From contig NZ_JAINWL010000002.1 of assembly GCF_021021475.1 (NCBI RefSeq), positions 558,001 through 622,000 of the forward strand: 64,000 nt of DNA. The letters run 5' to 3'. Below, piece by piece: positions 1 to 19,400 of this stretch. The notes beneath the pieces were generated by a model, which ran no database searches, was not told where the DNA came from, and saw only the letters and a program-made list of their open reading frames with translations. Within the stretch, counting starts at the first letter, position 1; each line of letters begins with the position of its first letter. This stretch comes from Citromicrobium bathyomarinum. GTDB taxonomy: Bacteria; Pseudomonadota; Alphaproteobacteria; Sphingomonadales; Sphingomonadaceae. The translations under genes and the position numbers were made by a program.

Positions 1-1277
1 TCGCCAAGGAAGCGCTGGACCAGTACCTGCCCGATGACCGCAAGGACGAGGCCAAGATCGCCTCTTTCCTCAAGCATCTACAATACCAGCCGCTCGACGC
101 ATCGACGATCGAGGGGTTTGACGATCTCGCCGCCAAGCTGGGCGATATCTCGGGCGGGCTCTCGATCTTCCTGTCGACCGCGCCGTTCCTGTTCGAACCC
201 ACGATCAAGGGGCTACAATCCGCCGGGCTGGCGGGCGACAATGTGCGGATCGGGCTGGAAAAGCCGCTCGGCAATGATCTCGCCAGTTCGGCCAAGATCA
301 ACGATGCGGTCGCCAGCGCCTTCGCCGAAGACCGGATTTTCCGCATCGACCACTATCTGGGCAAGGAAACGGTCCAAAACCTGATGGCGCTGCGCTTCGC
401 CAACATGATGTTCGAACCGCTGTGGAACGCCAACCACATCGACCATGTGCAGATCACCATCAGCGAGACGGTGGGTCTGGAAGGGCGGCACGGCTTCTAC
501 GACGAGACCGGCGCGCTGCGCGACATGGTCCAGAACCACATGCTCCAGCTGCTTGCGCTGATCGCGATGGAGCCGCCGGTCGATTACGACGCGGCCAGCG
601 TGCGCGACGAGAAGGTCAAGGTGCTGCGATCGCTGCGCCCGGTTTCGCCCGAGGAAATGGTCCGCGGCCAGTATGGCAGCGGGGCCGTGCAGGGCGAGGC
701 GGTGGAAGGCTATGCCGACGATCTGGGCGAGGCGTCCGACACCGAAACCTTCGTCGCGATCAAGGCGCATGTCGATAGCTGGCGCTGGCAGGGCGTGCCC
801 TTCTACCTGCGCACCGGCAAGCGCATGACCGAGCGGCGCAGCGAGATCGTGATCCAGTTCAAATGCGTGCCGCACAATATCTTTGCCGGGCGCGGCGGGC
901 GGCTGGATGCGAACCGGCTGGTGATCCGCCTGCAGCCCGAGGAATACGTGCGGCTGATGGTGATGGCCAAGCAGCCCAGCATGGACCGCGAAGGCGTGAC
1001 CTTGCGCGAAGTGCCGCTGGACCTCTCGCTGACCCATGCCTTCGCCAAGGCCCGCCGCCGGATCGCCTACGAGCGGCTGCTGCTCGACCTGATCGATGGC
1101 GACCCGACGCTGTTCGTGCGCCGTGACGAGGTCGAGGCGCAGTGGCGCTGGGTCGACGGCATCCGCGCAATCTGGGCGAAGGAAGACGCTCCGCCCAAGC
1201 GCTACGGCGCGGGCAGCTGGGGGCCGAGTGCGGCGATCGCTCTGACCGAGCGTGACGGGGTGACCTGGCATGAGTGA
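1..1277 (+). CDS. zwf: Glucose-6-phosphate 1-dehydrogenase, 5' end outside window
   Basis: Oxidises glucose-6-phosphate to 6-phosphoglucono-lactone with NAD(P)+, the entry step of the Entner-Doudoroff route. The frame is open from base 3 (424 residues visible). Family length is about 485-490, so roughly 60 N-terminal residues, including the nucleotide-binding loop, lie upstream of the window. Visible hallmarks are EKPLG (about 258-272) and the active-site signature RIDHYLGKE (about 343-369), followed by the C-terminal domain with FYLRTGKRM. The stop overlaps the pgl start by 8 nt (ATGAGTGA), so the two are translationally coupled. This is the first visible gene of the operon zwf-pgl-edd-glk-eda. 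Identification is certain; only the start is unknown. Confidence 0.97.
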   Translation, partial: AKEALDQYLPDDRKDEAKIASFLKHLQYQPLDASTIEGFDDLAAKLGDISGGLSIFLSTAPFLFEPTIKGLQSAGLAGDNVRIGLEKPLGNDLASSAKINDAVASAFAEDRIFRIDHYLGKETVQNLMALRFANMMFEPLWNANHIDHVQITISETVGLEGRHGFYDETGALRDMVQNHMLQLLALIAMEPPVDYDAASVRDEKVKVLRSLRPVSPEEMVRGQYGSGAVQGEAVEGYADDLGEASDTETFVAIKAHVDSWRWQGVPFYLRTGKRMTERRSEIVIQFKCVPHNIFAGRGGRLDANRLVIRLQPEEYVRLMVMAKQPSMDREGVTLREVPLDLSLTHAFAKARRRIAYERLLLDLIDGDPTLFVRRDEVEAQWRWVDGIRAIWAKEDAPPKRYGAGSWGPSAAIALTERDGVTWHE

Positions 1278-1883
1278 TCTGCGCTGGGCACCCGATGGCT
1301 CCGCCAAGGCGGTGGCCGACCATATCGAACGCGTGGTGGGGGCCAGCGATGCGCCGGTGATCGCGGTGCCCGGCGGATCGACCCCGGTGGCGATCTTCGC
1401 CGAACTGGCGGAGCGCGGGCTCGACTGGAGCGGGGCGACGATCATGCTGGGCGACGACCGGCAGGTGCCGCGCGATCACGAGGCGAGCAATCAGGCGAAG
1501 CTGGAGCGTGCGCTGGGCGACAGCGGGGCGCGGATCGTCGCATTGGAAGAGGGCATGGCAGTGCCCGATCTCGACCTGTTGTGGCTGGGCATGGGAACGG
1601 ATGGGCACATCGCCTCGCTGTTCCCACAGATGCAGGCCGAAGACCGCCCCGGACGCGCGGTGATCCGCACCGTGCCCGATCCGCTTCCCCCCGAAGCGCC
1701 GTTCCCGCGTCTGAGCATGAATTTCGCCGCGCTGACCAAGGCCCCGCGTGAGAGCATCATCGTGCTGCGCGGAGCGGACAAGAAGCAGGTGATCGAGCGG
1801 GCGCAGGATTGTGCAAGTGACCTGCCGGTCGCGCGCTTCCTGCGCGAGGCGAGCGGCCCTGTGACCATCTACTGGAGCGCGCA

Positions 1884-1887
<4 letters not shown>
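1270..1887 (+). CDS. pgl: 6-phosphogluconolactonase (DevB type)
   Basis: Hydrolyses 6-phosphoglucono-1,5-lactone to 6-phosphogluconate. The 205-residue protein is slightly short for the DevB/SOL family (about 220-260) but has the expected landmarks: the phosphate loop [10 protein letters not shown] near residue 35, LGDDRQVP near residue 60 in place of the usual DERWV-type motif, and the catalytic-region motif [13 protein letters not shown] near residue 105. The ATG overlaps the zwf stop and the TGA overlaps the edd start (ATGA), placing it in a tightly coupled operon between the enzymes that make its substrate and use its product. Confidence 0.93.
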
Positions 1888-3700
<1,813 letters not shown>

Positions 3701-3704
<4 letters not shown>

Positions 3705-4678
3705 GCGAAAGCCAGCTGGTCGCGGTCGATATCGGCGGCACCCACGCGCGCTTCGCCATCGCGACCATCGCCGAGGATGGAGCGATCTCGCTCGACGAGC
3801 CGGAGACGCTCCACACCGCCGATCACGTGAGTTTTCAGACCGCGTGGGAGGATTATCGCGCGCGCAAAGGCGGCCACCTGCCCGACGCGGTAAGCCTCGC
3901 AATTGCGGGCCGGACGAGCGGCGATGCGATCCGCTTCACCAATAATCCGTGGGTGATCCGCCCCGCGCTGATAAAGGAAAAGCTCGGCGCGTCGCGCTAC
4001 ACTCTGGTGAACGATTTCGCGGCGGTCTCCCATGCCGTGGCGCAGGCGCCGGATGACCAGTTTCTTCGTCTTGCAGGCCCCGACCAGCCACTCGCTGCGG
4101 AGGGCACGCTGAGTGTGCTCGGCCCCGGCACAGGGCTGGGCGTTGCGCATTTGTGGCGCGATTCCAGTGGCTACCGGGTGCAGGCGACCGAGGGCGGGCA
4201 TGTCGATTTTGCTCCGCTCGACCAGATAGAGGACGCGATCTTCGCCCGCCTGCGCAAACGCCACATGCGGGTTTCGGTGGAGCGGGTGGTGTCCGGCCCC
4301 GGCATCGTCGAGATCTACGCAACGCTCGCCGCGCTCGAAGGAAAGCCGGTTGCCGAGATGGACGATGTAGCGATCTGGCAGGCGGGAATGGCGGGCAGCG
4401 ACAGCCTTGCCGCCGCTGCCGTCGACCGGTTCTGCCTCGCGCTGGGGAGCGCGGCGGGTGATTTTGCGCTGGCTCAGGGCGGCTTTGGCGGCGTCGTGAT
4501 CGCCGGCGGGCTGGGCTATCGCCTGCGCGACATCCTCCCGGGATCGGGCTTTGCCGAGCGGTTTCGCGCCAAGGGGCGCTTTGCGGACCTGATGGGCACG
4601 ATCCCCGTCAAGCTGATCACCCACCCCCAGCCGGGCCTGTTCGGCGCGGCCGCTGCCTTCGCGAAGGAACACGGATGA
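3701..4678 (+). CDS. glk: Glucokinase (ROK-independent Glk family)
   Basis: Phosphorylates glucose to glucose-6-phosphate with ATP, feeding zwf. I place the start at GTG 3701, which overlaps the edd stop (GTGA) and gives 325 residues beginning [17 protein letters not shown], the usual N-terminus with the ATP-binding DIGGTHARF loop. An in-frame extension to 3569 lies wholly inside edd and is unlikely. Other Glk features are [11 protein letters not shown] near residue 103, [11 protein letters not shown] near 143 and EGGHVDFAP near 165. The ATGA overlap with eda continues the operon. Confidence 0.95.
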
Positions 4679-5283
4679 CGATCGAAGAAATCATGCGCAC
4701 CGCGCCGGTGATCCCGGTGCTGGTGGTGGACCGGCTGGAAGATGCGGTGCCGATGGCCGAGGCGCTGGTTGCAGGCGGCCTGCGCGTGCTCGAAGTGACG
4801 CTGCGAACCCCGGTCGCTCTCGACGCGATCCGGGCGATGCGCGAGGTCGACGGCGCGATCGTGGGCGCGGGCACGGTCGTCGATCAGGAGCAATTGCAGG
4901 CCGCGATCGATGCAGGCGCGCAGTTCATCGTCTCTCCCGGCCTGACTGAGGCGCTGGGCCGCGCGGCGATTCGCGCGCGGGTGCCTTTCCTTCCCGGGGT
5001 TGCGACGGCTGGCGACATCATGCGCGGGCTCGAACTGGGCCTTGAACATTTCAAGTTCTTCCCGGCAGAGGCCAATGGCGGTATTCCTGCGCTCAAGGCA
5101 CTGGCAGGCCCGTTCGGCGGGCTGAAGTTCTGCCCCACCGGCGGCATAAGACAGGAAACCGCCGCCGACTGGCTCGCGCTCGATCAGGTGTTGTGCGTGG
5201 GCGGCAGCTGGCTGGTGCCGCAGGGCGAGGTTGACCGGGAAGCGATCCGGGCGCGGGCACAGTCTGCGGCCCGATTGGTATAG
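4675..5283 (+). CDS. eda: KDPG aldolase (bifunctional KDPG/KHG aldolase family)
   Basis: Cleaves KDPG to pyruvate and glyceraldehyde-3-phosphate. The 202-residue class I aldolase has the expected length. The Schiff-base lysine is Lys127 in the motif [12 protein letters not shown], and the glutamate of [12 protein letters not shown] near residue 45 is the general acid/base. [19 protein letters not shown] and PTGGI are further family landmarks. Its start overlaps the glk stop (ATGA). It ends the Entner-Doudoroff operon; the gap to the next gene is only about 30 bases, so ppc may be co-transcribed. Confidence 0.96.
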   Translation: MTIEEIMRTAPVIPVLVVDRLEDAVPMAEALVAGGLRVLEVTLRTPVALDAIRAMREVDGAIVGAGTVVDQEQLQAAIDAGAQFIVSPGLTEALGRAAIRARVPFLPGVATAGDIMRGLELGLEHFKFFPAEANGGIPALKALAGPFGGLKFCPTGGIRQETAADWLALDQVLCVGGSWLVPQGEVDREAIRARAQSAARLV

Positions 5284-5312
5284 TAGGCATCCGCAACCCA
5301 GGGAGAATTTCC

Positions 5313-7979
<2,667 letters not shown>

Positions 7980-7991
7980 ATTGGTGAAGGA

Positions 7992-8016
7992 GGGGCGGGC
8001 CGACAAGGCCCGCCCC
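7992..8016. terminator. Hairpin between convergent ppc and ggt
   Basis: A perfect 10-bp inverted repeat, GGGGCGGGCC (7992-8001) and GGCCCGCCCC (8007-8016), with a 5-nt loop. It lies 12 bases after the ppc stop and just beyond the ggt stop, so it can serve both genes. There is no T-run on either side, so it is a strong hairpin of uncertain intrinsic termination strength. Confidence 0.6.
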
Positions 8017-8021
8017 ATCGC

Positions 8022-9875
8022 TCAATAGCCCGAGGCCTGGCCGTCCTTGCGCATCTCGGTCGCGCCGACATAGACGCCACTCTCGGCATCGCGGGCGATC
8101 GCCTGATAGCCGCCGAACGGGATGCCGGTGGTCTCCACCTCGACATTGTGGCCCATCGCACGCAGTGCCTCCACGGTCGCAATGGGGATGCCGGGTTCGA
8201 CCATCAGCACGCCCAGATTGTCGATGTCCACGGTATCGGCGGCGCTACCTGCCAGCGCGTCGGTCGGCTGGCGGCCGCCATCGTGCATCAGCCGCGCGGC
8301 ATCGCCCGCCTCCTGCAGGTTCATCCCGTAGTCGACGAGGTTGATGAGGATCTGCACGTGCCCCTGCGGCTGCATCCCCCCGCCCATCAGCCCCAGCGTC
8401 ATGAACGGCTTGCCGTCTTTCTTTACGAAGGCCGGAATGATCGTGTGGAAGGGTCGCTTGCTGGGTGCGTAGGCATTGGGGTGTTCGGGATCGAGGCTGA
8501 ACAGCTCGCCGCGATCCTGGAACATGAAGCCAAGCCCTGGCGCGACAAGCCCGCCGCCCATGCCGCGATAATTGGACTGGATCAGGCTGACCATCATCCC
8601 GTCCTTGTCTGCCACGGTGAGGTAGGTGGTGTCGCCTTCACCCTCCAGCTTGGGCTCCACCTCAGGATCACCCGGCCCGAAAGCGGGCGTGGCACGCTCC
8701 GGATCGATCAGCGCGAACCGATCGCGTCCGTAGGCATCGCTCAGCAGGGCCTGCGGCGCGGCGGCGAAGTCGGGGTCGGCGTAGAAGCGCGCGACATCCT
8801 CGAACGCGAGGCGCTTGGCCTCGGTGATGTAGTGGATCACTTGCGGCGATCCGCGCTCCCACTGCGACAGGTCCACATTCTTGAGGATGTTGACCATCTG
8901 CAGCGCGGCGAAGCCCTGGCTGTTGGGCGGCAGTTCGCACAGCTCGTACCCCTTGCGATAGGCGACGCACGAGACATCGACCCACTCGCTGTCATGATTG
9001 GCGAAGTCCGCCAGCGTGAACGCGCTGCCCTGTTCGCGCAGATAGTCGACGATGATCCGCGCGGTTTCGCCTTCGTAATATTCGTCGCGTCCATTGCGCG
9101 CGATCCGCTCCAGCGTGTTGGCGAGATCGGGGTTCTTGAACATCTCGCCCGGCTTGGGCGCATCTCCGTCGGCGAACCAGGTCGCGCGGGCATTGTCGAA
9201 GTCGAAATCGAACCGCTTGAGCCGCGCCTCGTAGGCGGCGAGCGAACGGTCGAGATACATCGCGATCACCGGGGCCACCGGATGCCCTTCGCGTGCGTAG
9301 GTGATCGCAGGCGCGAGAATCTGCGTCATCGGCAGTTTGCCGAAGCGATCGTGCATGTCGAACCAGGCATCGACCGTGCCGGGAATGGTGATCGGCAAGG
9401 GCCCCACCGGCGGAATTGCGGTCGCGTCCGGCCCAAGCTTTTCCTTCAGCTGATCGAGAGTCTGGCCCGAGGGACTGCGGCCCGATCCGTTGATGCCGTA
9501 AAGCTTGTCGGTCTTGGGATCGTAGATGATCGCGAACAGGTCGCCGCCGATGCCGTTCCCGGTCGGCTCCATCAGGCCCAGCGCGGCGTTGGCGGCAATT
9601 GCCGCGTCGACCGCGCTGCCGCCCGCCTTGAGGATGTCGAGCGCGATCTGCGTCGCCAGCGGATGCGCGGTCGCGGCCATGCCGTGCGGTGCCGCCACCG
9701 GGGAGCGGCTCCAATCCGCACCCACGGGCCGCGCGCCCGCGCCGATTCCCTGCGTCGCATTTTCGGCGGTGTCGGCAGGGTTGAGCGGGGGCGGATCGTC
9801 CTGCGCCAGCGCCGGGCTGGCGATCAGCGCGCCTGCTGCGATGCCCGAAGCCAGAAAACTCGAAATTTTGCGCAT
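8022..9875 (-). CDS. ggt: Gamma-glutamyltransferase, periplasmic
   Basis: Transfers or hydrolyses the gamma-glutamyl group of glutathione and related peptides. The 617-residue precursor begins with a signal peptide (MRKISSFLASGIAAG..SPALAQD, cleavage after about residue 24). The family fold is a proenzyme that cuts itself before a threonine, which becomes the new N-terminal nucleophile. Here that is Thr416 in GDTTYLTVADKDG, splitting a large subunit of about 390 residues from a small one of about 200. N-terminal hallmarks AAPHGMAATAHPLAT and EPTGNGIGGDLFAI are present, as is GLMGGGMQPQGHVQ near the C-terminus. It is monocistronic and convergent with ppc. Likely role is glutathione salvage in the periplasm. 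Confidence 0.94.
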   Translation of the reverse strand: MRKISSFLASGIAAGALIASPALAQDDPPPLNPADTAENATQGIGAGARPVGADWSRSPVAAPHGMAATAHPLATQIALDILKAGGSAVDAAIAANAALGLMEPTGNGIGGDLFAIIYDPKTDKLYGINGSGRSPSGQTLDQLKEKLGPDATAIPPVGPLPITIPGTVDAWFDMHDRFGKLPMTQILAPAITYAREGHPVAPVIAMYLDRSLAAYEARLKRFDFDFDNARATWFADGDAPKPGEMFKNPDLANTLERIARNGRDEYYEGETARIIVDYLREQGSAFTLADFANHDSEWVDVSCVAYRKGYELCELPPNSQGFAALQMVNILKNVDLSQWERGSPQVIHYITEAKRLAFEDVARFYADPDFAAAPQALLSDAYGRDRFALIDPERATPAFGPGDPEVEPKLEGEGDTTYLTVADKDGMMVSLIQSNYRGMGGGLVAPGLGFMFQDRGELFSLDPEHPNAYAPSKRPFHTIIPAFVKKDGKPFMTLGLMGGGMQPQGHVQILINLVDYGMNLQEAGDAARLMHDGGRQPTDALAGSAADTVDIDNLGVLMVEPGIPIATVEALRAMGHNVEVETTGIPFGGYQAIARDAESGVYVGATEMRKDGQASGY

Positions 9876-9988
9876 TGCGACTCTACTCCCCTAAATGCCG
9901 GTATTGACGCTAGGGGAAGCGGGGCAAGAGCAAAAGGGGGCGCACCCGAGGTCGCTCCGGCAAAGCTGTGCTTCTTCGCAGGCGCAAC

Positions 9989-10026
9989 AAATTTGCATTG
10001 AAATTTCGTGGAGCATCCTCAATGCT
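9989..10026. promoter_or_regulatory. AT-rich repeats in the ggt/gltD divergent gap
   Basis: The 206-base gap between the divergent ggt and gltD starts holds an unusually AT-rich patch for this genome. AAATTT occurs at 9989-9994 and again at 10001-10006, 12 bp apart on one helix face, followed by the small inverted repeat AGCAT (10012-10016) / ATGCT (10022-10026). These could be operator sites for gltDB. I could not identify a convincing -35/-10 pair or assign a regulator. Confidence 0.3.
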
Positions 10027-10081
10027 GATCGAGTGATGCGCCAAATGCGGCGCTGACTTTCCGAAACCGAAACTTTTCGCT

Positions 10082-11535
10082 TTGAACTGGGCCGATCCGA
10101 TCGAACGTAACGTCACCAACAAATTTGTCGACCGCCAACAGGCCTATCCGGCCAAGCGCACCCCCGATAGCCGCCGTGCGGACTTCCTTGAGATCGGTGC
10201 GCCCTTTGCGGATGATGCCGCGCGCGCCCAGGCGGGGCGCTGCGCGCAATGCGGCGTGCCGTACTGCCAGGTCCATTGCCCGCTGCACAATCACATTCCC
10301 GACTGGCTGCGCCTGACCGCCGAGGGGCGCCTGCAAGAGGCCTACGACCTGTCCTCGCGCACCTCGACCATGCCCGAGATTTGCGGCCGGATCTGCCCGC
10401 AGGACCGGTTGTGCGAAGGCAATTGCGTGATCGAGTTCTCCGGCCACGGCGCAGTCACCATCGGCAGTGTCGAGAAATACCTCGGCGACAATGCGTGGGA
10501 GAACGGCTGGGTGCGACCGATCGAGCCGGGCACGCCAACCGGCCAGTCGGTCGCCGTGATCGGTGCGGGGCCCGCCGGGCTGACCGCTGCGGAATACCTT
10601 CGCGTCGCGGGCTACGAGGTCGAGATTTACGACCGGCACGACCGGGCGGGCGGGCTGCTGATCTACGGCATCCCCAACTTCAAGCTCGACAAGAGCGTGG
10701 TCGACCGGCGCGTCGCACGGATCGAGGAAGGTGGCATTACCATCCATCGCGGTGTCGAGGTGGGCAAGGATATCACTCTGGCCGAATTGCGCGAGCGGCA
10801 CGATGCGGTGTTCGTCGCCACCGGCGTTTACCAGTCGCGCGAGCTTACGGTCGATGGTGCGGACAAGGACGGTGTCGTCCGCGCAATCGATTTCCTGACC
10901 GCTTCCAACCGCAGCGGTCTGGGTGACGAGGTCGCCGAGCACGCCGATGGCAGCTTGTTCGCGAAGGATCGCGACGTGGTCGTGATCGGCGGCGGCGATA
11001 CCGCCATGGACTGCGTCCGAACTGCGATTCGTCAGGGTGCGAAGAGCGTGAAGTGCCTTTATCGCCGCGACCGGGAAAACATGCCCGGCAGCCGCACCGA
11101 GGTTGCCCATGCCGAGGAAGAGGGCGTCGAGTTCCTGTGGCTGTCCGGCCCCGCCTCGATTCAAGGCGAGACCCGTGCCGAGCGGGTGCAGGCCAACCGG
11201 ATGGAGCTGGGCGAGCCCGATGCCGATGGCCGTCGCCGCCCGGTGGTCGACCCGTCGAGCAGCTTTGCGCTCGACGCCGATCTCGTGATCCTCGCTCTGG
11301 GCTTCGAGCCCGAGCCGCTGCCGGCGATTTTCGGCGAGGAAGGTCTCAACGTAACCGACTGGGGCACGCTGGAATGTGATGAGGACATGATGACCTCGCT
11401 CCCCGGAGTATTCGCAGGGGGGGACATTTCCCGCGGTGCCAGCCTGGTCGTCTGGGCGGTACGCGACGGGCGCGATGTAGCCGAGAAAATCGACGCCTAC
11501 CTTGTCCAGCAACGCAATCCGAGCGCGGCAGCAGC

Positions 11536-11539
<4 letters not shown>
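10082..11539 (+). CDS. gltD: Glutamate synthase, small (beta) subunit
   Basis: Supplies electrons from NADPH to the large subunit GltB for glutamate synthesis from glutamine and 2-oxoglutarate. At 485 residues it is of normal length. Cysteines 54, 57, 62 and 66 (CAQCGVPYCQVHC) plus the later cluster CGRICPQDRLCEGNC form the N-terminal iron-sulfur ferredoxin-like domain. Two dinucleotide-binding loops follow: VAVIGAGPAGLTAAEYL near residue 155 (FAD) and VVVIGGGDTAMDCVRTA near 300 (NADPH). The only usable start is TTG 10082; an in-frame stop at 10034 limits extension, and no clear Shine-Dalgarno sequence precedes it, so the exact N-terminus is uncertain. The stop overlaps gltB (ATGA). Confidence 0.95.
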
Positions 11540-16056
<4,517 letters not shown>

Positions 16057-16159
16057 GCCTTGCCCGGCAAGTCGTGCCGATTTCGGTCACCTGCGTGATC
16101 GACGCTCGACTGCCGGGACCTTTCTGGCATGCCTCCTGCCGACAAACAGGAGGTATCGA

Positions 16160-16357
16160 ATGAAACTGATCACTGCCCTCGCGGGTGCCGCGTTTCTGGC
16201 CGTGGCCGCTCCGGCTGTCGCGATGGACACGCCGCCTTCGGACCCCGGTCATGGCGGTGGCTCGAGCGGTGGGGGCACGCCCGTTCCCGCACCTCCGGTC
16301 GCGATCATTTTCGGTCTCGCTGCCGGCGCGATGCTGGTTCGCCGCAAGCTGGGCTAG
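16160..16357 (+). CDS. Small PEP-CTERM-like exported protein
   Basis: A 65-residue protein with a perfect Shine-Dalgarno (AGGAGG at about 16148) 7 nt before the ATG. Residues 1-21 are a signal peptide ending AAPAVA. A short mature stretch of Asp/Pro/Gly/Ser (TPPSDPGHGGGSSGGGT) follows. The C-terminus is tripartite: PVPAPP (41-46), a hydrophobic helix VAIIFGLAAGAMLV, and the basic end RRKLG. That is the layout of PEP-CTERM sorting signals read by exosortases, although the core is VPAPP rather than PEP. No exosortase is present in the window. The mature part is only about 20 residues, so it may be a minimal sorted peptide or surface glycopeptide. Function unknown. Confidence 0.72.
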   Translation: MKLITALAGAAFLAVAAPAVAMDTPPSDPGHGGGSSGGGTPVPAPPVAIIFGLAAGAMLVRRKLG

Positions 16358-16365
16358 AGCTTTTA

Positions 16366-16400
16366 TCCCTAGGAGCGCGCTTGCGTTGCGCCCCTAGGGA
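16366..16400. terminator. Hairpin between small PEP-CTERM-like gene and RND gene
   Basis: A 13-bp inverted repeat with one mismatch: TCCCTAGGAGCGC (16366-16378) and GCGCCCCTAGGGA (16388-16400), with a 9-nt loop. It lies just after the small plus-strand gene and overlaps the stop of the convergent RND gene, so it probably ends transcription from both sides. A TTTT run precedes the stem on the plus strand, i.e. an AAAA follows it when read on the minus strand, so it lacks a classical U-tract. Confidence 0.55.
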
Positions 16401-19400
16401 ACCATAGGTTCGCCTCCGGGATCGACGGCATCGCGGTTTCTGCCGCGCCACCTCTGAACCCTCGCGACCGCGCGCATCTGGATCGTCGCGAGCGCAGGGA
16501 TCAGCAGGATCAGCAGCGCAGTGCCGAACAGGACGCCAAAGCCCAAGCTGGCCGACATCGGGATCAGGAACTGCGCCTGCAGGCTGGTCTCGAACGTGAT
16601 CGGCGCCACGCCCAGAAACGTCGTGATTGCGGTCAGCATTATCGGGCGGAAGCGTGATTTCGCCGCGTCGATAACAGCCTCGCCCGGCTCCATGCCGTTG
16701 GCGAGGTTTTCGTTCAGGAAGTCGATAAGCACCAGCGCGCCGTTGATGATTACGCCGGACAGCGCGATGATCCCGAACATCGAGAGAATTCCCAGCGGGA
16801 TGCCCAGAAGCAGGTGCCCGATCAGCGCCCCGATCATGCCGAAGGGGATCGCCGCCATGATGATCAGCGGCTGGATGTAAGAGCGGAAGGGCACCGCGAG
16901 CAGCGCGTAGATCGCCACCAGCGCGAGCAGGAAAGCCTGCCCAAGATCGCCGAAGCTTTCCTGCTGTTCCTCCTGCTCTCCCCCAAAATCATATTGTAGG
17001 GAGGGGTAATCCGCCTGCAGTTCGGGCATGATCTCGTTGTCGAGCAGGTCGGCCACCTCTTGCCCTGTGATCGTGTCGCTATCGACATCGGCAGTAATCG
17101 TAGTGATCCGGTGCCCGTCCTCCCGCCGGATGACCGAAGGCGCCTCGCCGAAGGATACCTCCGCCAGGCTCGACAGGGCGACCTCGCCGCCGGGCACGCG
17201 GACCCGGTAATTCTCGATATCGGCGATCGAATCGCGCTCTTCCTCGGGCAGGCGAATATAGACCCGCACGTCCTCGCGCCCGCGCTGGACGCGCACCGCT
17301 TCGGCTCCGAAGAATGCCGCCCGCACCTGCCCTGCGACATCCTGCAAGGTTACCCCCAGCGTGCGCGCCGAAGGCTTCAGGCGTAGCTCGATTTCCTGCT
17401 GGCCCGCGTCCTGATCGCTTTCGATGTCGAACACGCCGGCAACGCCTGCCAGTTGGTTCATCAGCCGGTCGCCGGCGAGATCGAGCACCGCATCGTCCGG
17501 GTGGCTCAGCTGTACGTTGACCGGTTCGCCGATCCCCAGCAGCGAGGAGGAAATGGAGAGGGATTTCGCCTCGGGCACTTCGCCCAGCTCCTCGCGCCAT
17601 GCCTCTTCGATCCTCACTGCGGATGTGTCGCGCTGGGCCGCGGGGACGAGGCTGAGCTGCACGTTGGCAAGGTTGGGGCGTACGGTTCGCTGTGGTCCGC
17701 CCGGGCCCTGGCCCGTCTGCGCCAGCCCGATCGTCGTGTAGGTCGCTTCGAGAAAGCTCGGATTAGGCCCGCCGCTCGCAGCCCCGGTTTGCGCCTGCGT
17801 TTCGCCGGATGGGGAAGACTCGAGCCGGGCGAGCGCTCGGTCGGCCGCCGCTTCGATCCGGTTGGTTATCTCGGCCGTCCGCTCGACCGTGGTGCCCGCA
17901 GGCATTTCGAGCGAGGCGGTGACGATGTCCCCTTCGATCTCGGGGAAGAAGGAGAACTTGATGATCCCCGCGGGCAGCATCGCCACGAAGAGGATCAGAA
18001 GAGCGATTCCGCCTGCGACGACCAGATAGGGCGCGGCCACCACGAAGCGCAGTGTCCTGTCGAGCGGGCCCTCGACAAAGGCCTTGAACCGCTCATCGAC
18101 CCACGCCTGCACCCGCGCGAAGAAGCGTGTGACCGGGTTGCCAGGCTTGTGCGAGGGATCGGGCAGCGTGCTCAGGTGATGGGGCAGGACATAGAGCGCC
18201 TCGATCAGCGAGAGCGTGAGTACCGCGATCACCACCAGCGGGATATCGGCCAGAATCTTGCCGATCACGCCGCCCACCGCCAGCAGCGGCAGGAACGCGG
18301 TAATGGTCGTCGCGACCGCGAAGAACACCGGCACCTTCACGCGCTGTGCCCCGGCGATCGCGGCACCCATTCCGGTGCGACCGCGCTCCCGCTCTGCATA
18401 AACATTCTCGCCCACGACAACCGCGTCGTCGACCACCAGGCCAAGCGCGAGGATGAAGCCGAACAGGGAGAACATGTTGATGCTCGACCCGGCCCAGTCG
18501 AGAATGAAGATGGCGCCCACGAAGGTCGCGCCAATGCCCACGGCGGTCCACATCGCCAGCCGCAGGTCGAGGAACAGGGTCAGCGCGGCCAGCACCAAGA
18601 CGAGACCGAACGCGGCGTTGCGCAGCAACAGGTCCAGCCGGTCTTCGAGCAGTTCCGAGCTGTCTTCCCAGATCGCGTAGGAGATGCCGGGCGGCATGTC
18701 GAACTCGTTGGCCACCAGGTTCTTGGCCGCCTCGGCAATATCGAGCACGCGTTCGTCGCTGGTTCGGTACACGTCAACGAAGGCGACCGGCTGGTCGTTG
18801 AACCGGGTGATGAGGTCCGAATCCTCGAAGCTGTCGTCGACATCGGCAATGTCGCCCAGCCTCAGGGTTGCGCCGTCCTGCGTGGTCAGGACAATGATAT
18901 TCTCGAAGTCCTGCTGGTCGTAGTTCTGGCCGATGGTGCGCACGCGCACCTCTTCCCGGCCCGTCTCGATAGACCCTGCCGGGGTGTCGAGGCTCGACTG
19001 GCCGACGATCTGGGCGACCTGTGGGAGCGACAGGCCGAGCGCACGCAGGCGCGATTGGGGAACATCGGCATAGATCTCGTAATTGCGGACCGCCGAGGTA
19101 TCGACATAGCTGATCTCCGGCAGGGCGGCGGCCGCATCTTCCAGCCGGTAGGCGGTTTCCTTCAGCGTCCGCTCGTTCACGTCGCCGAACAGCGCGATCC
19201 GCAGCACCACCAGCCGGGTGGTGAGTTCGCGAATATCGGGTTCCTCCGCCTCGTCGGGGAAGGTCTGGATCTGATCGACTTCGGACTTCACCTCGTCCAG
19301 CGCGCGGGCGATGTCCGCGCCCAGTTCCAGCTCTACATTGACCGTGCCGCGCCCTTCGGCTGCGGTCGCGGTAATCTGCTTCACGCCCTCGATCGCCTCG

